From: a virus
Direction: 5' to 3' (one strand)
DNA: 28,490 nucleotides
IMG/VR virus record: IMGVR_UViG_3300007516_000100
Coordinates: 1-28,490 of that record
The notes beneath the pieces are model-generated. The model worked only from the letters and a program-made list of their open reading frames with translations. It had not been told where the DNA came from and ran no database searches. Numbering within the stretch: the first letter of the stretch is position 1; each line of letters begins with the position of its first letter. A program made the position numbers and the translations under genes. Of this stretch, positions 27,468-28,490 are shown in pieces.

Positions 27468-27667
27468 ACAACACTGAAATTACAGCAGCACCCGAGCCAA
27501 AAAACTCAATCACATTCCACGCACCTATGGGCGGTGCTGAGATGTTCCGCGTATCGCCAGACGGGTTCTACGTCCACGGCGTGAAGATTGAGCAAGATAC
27601 CGACGAGGCTACGGCAGTCTATGCCGCGTTTATTGCGTGGCTTAAAACTACAGGGTTTTACAAATGA
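27464..27667 (+). CDS. Small hypothetical protein (67 aa)
   Basis: The ATG at 27464 has AAAGGAGAG upstream and overlaps the preceding TGA. TFHAPMGGAEMFRVSPDGFY and VYAAFIAWLKTTGF: beta-rich with a helical end, similar in form to small phage proteins that repeat a PDG/VHG strand motif. Function unknown. ATGA overlap with the next gene. Confidence 0.6.
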   Translation: MNNTEITAAPEPKNSITFHAPMGGAEMFRVSPDGFYVHGVKIEQDTDEATAVYAAFIAWLKTTGFYK

Positions 27668-27744
27668 CTAAACAATTCTGGCGAGACGTATTTGAAGGCA
27701 TGAGCCTTCTTTATTGGTGGAAGAAACTTAGGGGAACGAAATGA
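27664..27744 (+). CDS. 26-residue protein repeated from the end of the 25755 gene
   Basis: MTKQFWRDVFEGMSLLYWW and a basic tail KKLRGTK. It is nearly identical to the C-terminus encoded at about 25912-25990 (KQFWRDVLEGMSLLYWWRKW). Start and stop are both in ATGA overlaps, which supports translation. Amphipathic Trp/aromatic-rich helix; a membrane or protein contact is possible. Confidence 0.55.
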   Translation: MTKQFWRDVFEGMSLLYWWKKLRGTK

Positions 27745-27914
27745 ACGCATGGCAAACAGTAAGACAACACGAAGTTGCCAATGAGATGGCAGACCGCAAC
27801 GGCTTCTATCTTGCCCACGGCAGGGAAAATGATGTGGCGTTAAAAGCCAAGCCCGACAGCGGAGTGTGGGTTGATGATGTAAAAGCACTACCGAAAAAGA
27901 AGGAGATGAAATGA
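27741..27914 (+). CDS. Small hypothetical protein (57 aa)
   Basis: ATGA overlaps at both ends. MNAWQTVRQHEVANEMADRN, then FYLAHGRENDVALKAKPDSG and a Lys-rich tail. The ribosome-binding site is GGGGAACGAA. No family recognised. Confidence 0.55.
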   Translation: MNAWQTVRQHEVANEMADRNGFYLAHGRENDVALKAKPDSGVWVDDVKALPKKKEMK

Positions 27915-28192
27915 CAAAAGTTGACTCAACAATGTACGGCGGTTTTCTTCACAAAAGGGTAGCCGACCAGCGGGGAATTACCGTTGGCATCGGCTACAAC
28001 TATCTCGGCATCCGCCCCGCCGCAGCAGAGTCTATCGAGAGGACAGAGAAAAACGAAGAAAACTTTATGGGCGCAACGCACTGTATCGTATTGGGTAGCG
28101 GAGCCAGCGCGTTATTAGACTATGAATTTGTATTGCGCACGCAACTAAGCAATGGGGCGTATAGCACCTTGCGAACTATCATGACTCATTAG
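27911..28192 (+). CDS. Hypothetical protein (93 aa)
   Basis: AAGGAGATGAA precedes the ATG. VADQRGITVGIGYNYLGIRP and HCIVLGSGASALLDYEFVLR suggest a beta-rich protein; no motif is identifiable. Stops at 28190-28192, after which a 56-nt gap contains only a 15-codon frame. Confidence 0.55.
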   Translation: MTKVDSTMYGGFLHKRVADQRGITVGIGYNYLGIRPAAAESIERTEKNEENFMGATHCIVLGSGASALLDYEFVLRTQLSNGAYSTLRTIMTH

Positions 28193-28248
28193 GAGTGGGA
28201 GACGATAGTAAAAGTTTTACATAGAACTGTAGAAGACCCCGAGGAGAA

Positions 28249-28377
28249 ATGACTGAAGAACTACGAGAGCTTGACCTACAGCTGGGTAAGGCTCATGCTG
28301 AGATACGGCTGTTGAAGGCTGATGCAATCGGCGCTGCCATAGCGCAGCAAACAAAGGAGACGAAATTAGCACACTAA
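28249..28377 (+). CDS. Small coiled-coil protein (42 aa), duplicated C-terminus
   Basis: GAGGAGAA precedes the ATG. MTEELRELDLQLGKAHAEIR, then LLKADAIGAAIAQQTKETK. The last part matches the C-terminus of the gene at 26090, including the DNA (GCAGCAAACAAAGGA in both). Overlaps the start region of the next partial gene. Confidence 0.5.
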   Translation: MTEELRELDLQLGKAHAEIRLLKADAIGAAIAQQTKETKLAH

Positions 28378-28490
28378 TTGAACACCTCCGAGCAGGTGCG
28401 TTATACGAAGAGTACGGTGACGTCAAAGATGCTGTTGAAGAACTAGAACGCCAAGCCAAGGAGATCGAGGAGTTGAAGGCTGATGCTTCC
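28365..28490 (+). CDS. Partial paralogue of the 26090 gene, apparent ATT start, cut by window end
   Basis: The frame from the ATT at 28365 reads ISTLIEHLRAGALYEEYG, then DVKDAVEELERQAKEIEELK and is open to the window edge. It matches the N-terminus of the 26090 gene (MTTLIDRLR..., ELDRQAREVEAL). An AAAGGAGACGAA ribosome-binding site sits at the right distance, but the start codon is ATT, a very rare initiator; a substitution from ATG is possible. Confidence 0.5.
   Translation, partial: MSTLIEHLRAGALYEEYGDVKDAVEELERQAKEIEELKADAS

Noticed and set aside
28193-28252. 15-codon frame starting at ATA (28205) as a gene
   Set aside because: Too short and without a normal start codon; kept only as part of the unusual-start observation.
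1-28490. CRISPR array, integrase or attachment sites
   Set aside because: No regularly spaced repeats of that kind, no recombinase motif and no tRNA-flanking direct repeats were seen.

Overview
The window looks like part of the genome of a T4-like (lytic, tailed, myovirus-type) bacteriophage. All genes but one run on the + strand, stop and start codons commonly overlap (ATGA, TAATG), and most genes are small. Eight near-identical promoters (GTTTACTTTTATT, then TGTG and TATAAT) match the T4 early-promoter consensus. Recognisable T4-type genes are a Dda-like helicase, a DsbA-like protein beside the RNase H 5'-3' exonuclease, dCMP deaminase, RNA ligase 1, PhoH, a DUF6433-like protein and three homing endonucleases. 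I see no integrase and no structural gene. The host cannot be fixed from the sequence; the permuted tmRNA architecture is known from alphaproteobacteria, some betaproteobacteria and cyanobacteria.

Layout. 1-2.2 kb: the end of an unknown gene, a conserved hypothetical, and a conserved phage gene invaded by a reverse-strand GIY-YIG homing endonuclease, which leaves a truncated copy of the gene upstream and an intact one downstream. 2.2-4.4 kb: metallophosphoesterase, AbrB-like protein, small membrane protein and P-loop kinase. 4.4-6.4 kb: an HNH homing endonuclease, then a ThyX thymidylate synthase split by a -1 frameshift at a T7 run. 6.4-13.5 kb: DUF1737, nucleotidyltransferase, Dda helicase, nucleoside deoxyribosyltransferase, MazG-like NTP pyrophosphohydrolase and many small hypotheticals. 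13.47-13.62 kb: a tRNA with anticodon CAT and an aberrant tRNA-like element with anticodon GAT. 13.6-17 kb: DsbA-like, RNase H, DUF6433-like, dCMP deaminase, AAA+ ATPase. 17-21.3 kb: RNA ligase 1 and hypotheticals.

21.3-22.5 kb is the most unusual part. An orphan T-arm is followed by a GIY-YIG homing endonuclease and then by what reads as a circularly permuted tmRNA (ssrA) gene. Its acceptor piece, ending CAGCTCC-ACCA, lies upstream of its coding piece, which starts GGGGCTG. A 25-nt hairpin spacer separates them, and the tag frame reads ANAAQNDEIFALAA-stop. 22.5-24.5 kb: FmdB-type zinc ribbon, PhoH, PD-(D/E)XK exonuclease, small zinc finger. 24.5-25.1 kb: a small lipoprotein and a small membrane protein, both broken by apparent one-base losses.

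25.75-28.49 kb has a different style: stronger AGGAGA ribosome-binding sites, apparently higher GC, and no early promoters. It holds tandem, partly duplicated small genes, an Ala-rich minisatellite protein and an HslV-like peptidase. It may have been acquired from a different phage.

Together the genes serve early takeover functions: nucleotide supply (ThyX, dCMP deaminase, MazG-like, deoxyribosyltransferase), replication and recombination (Dda, RNase H, exonuclease), RNA repair (Rnl1) and translation support (tRNA, tmRNA). Several frames break at homopolymers, always as if one base were missing, so assembly error must be excluded before biology is inferred from those breaks.
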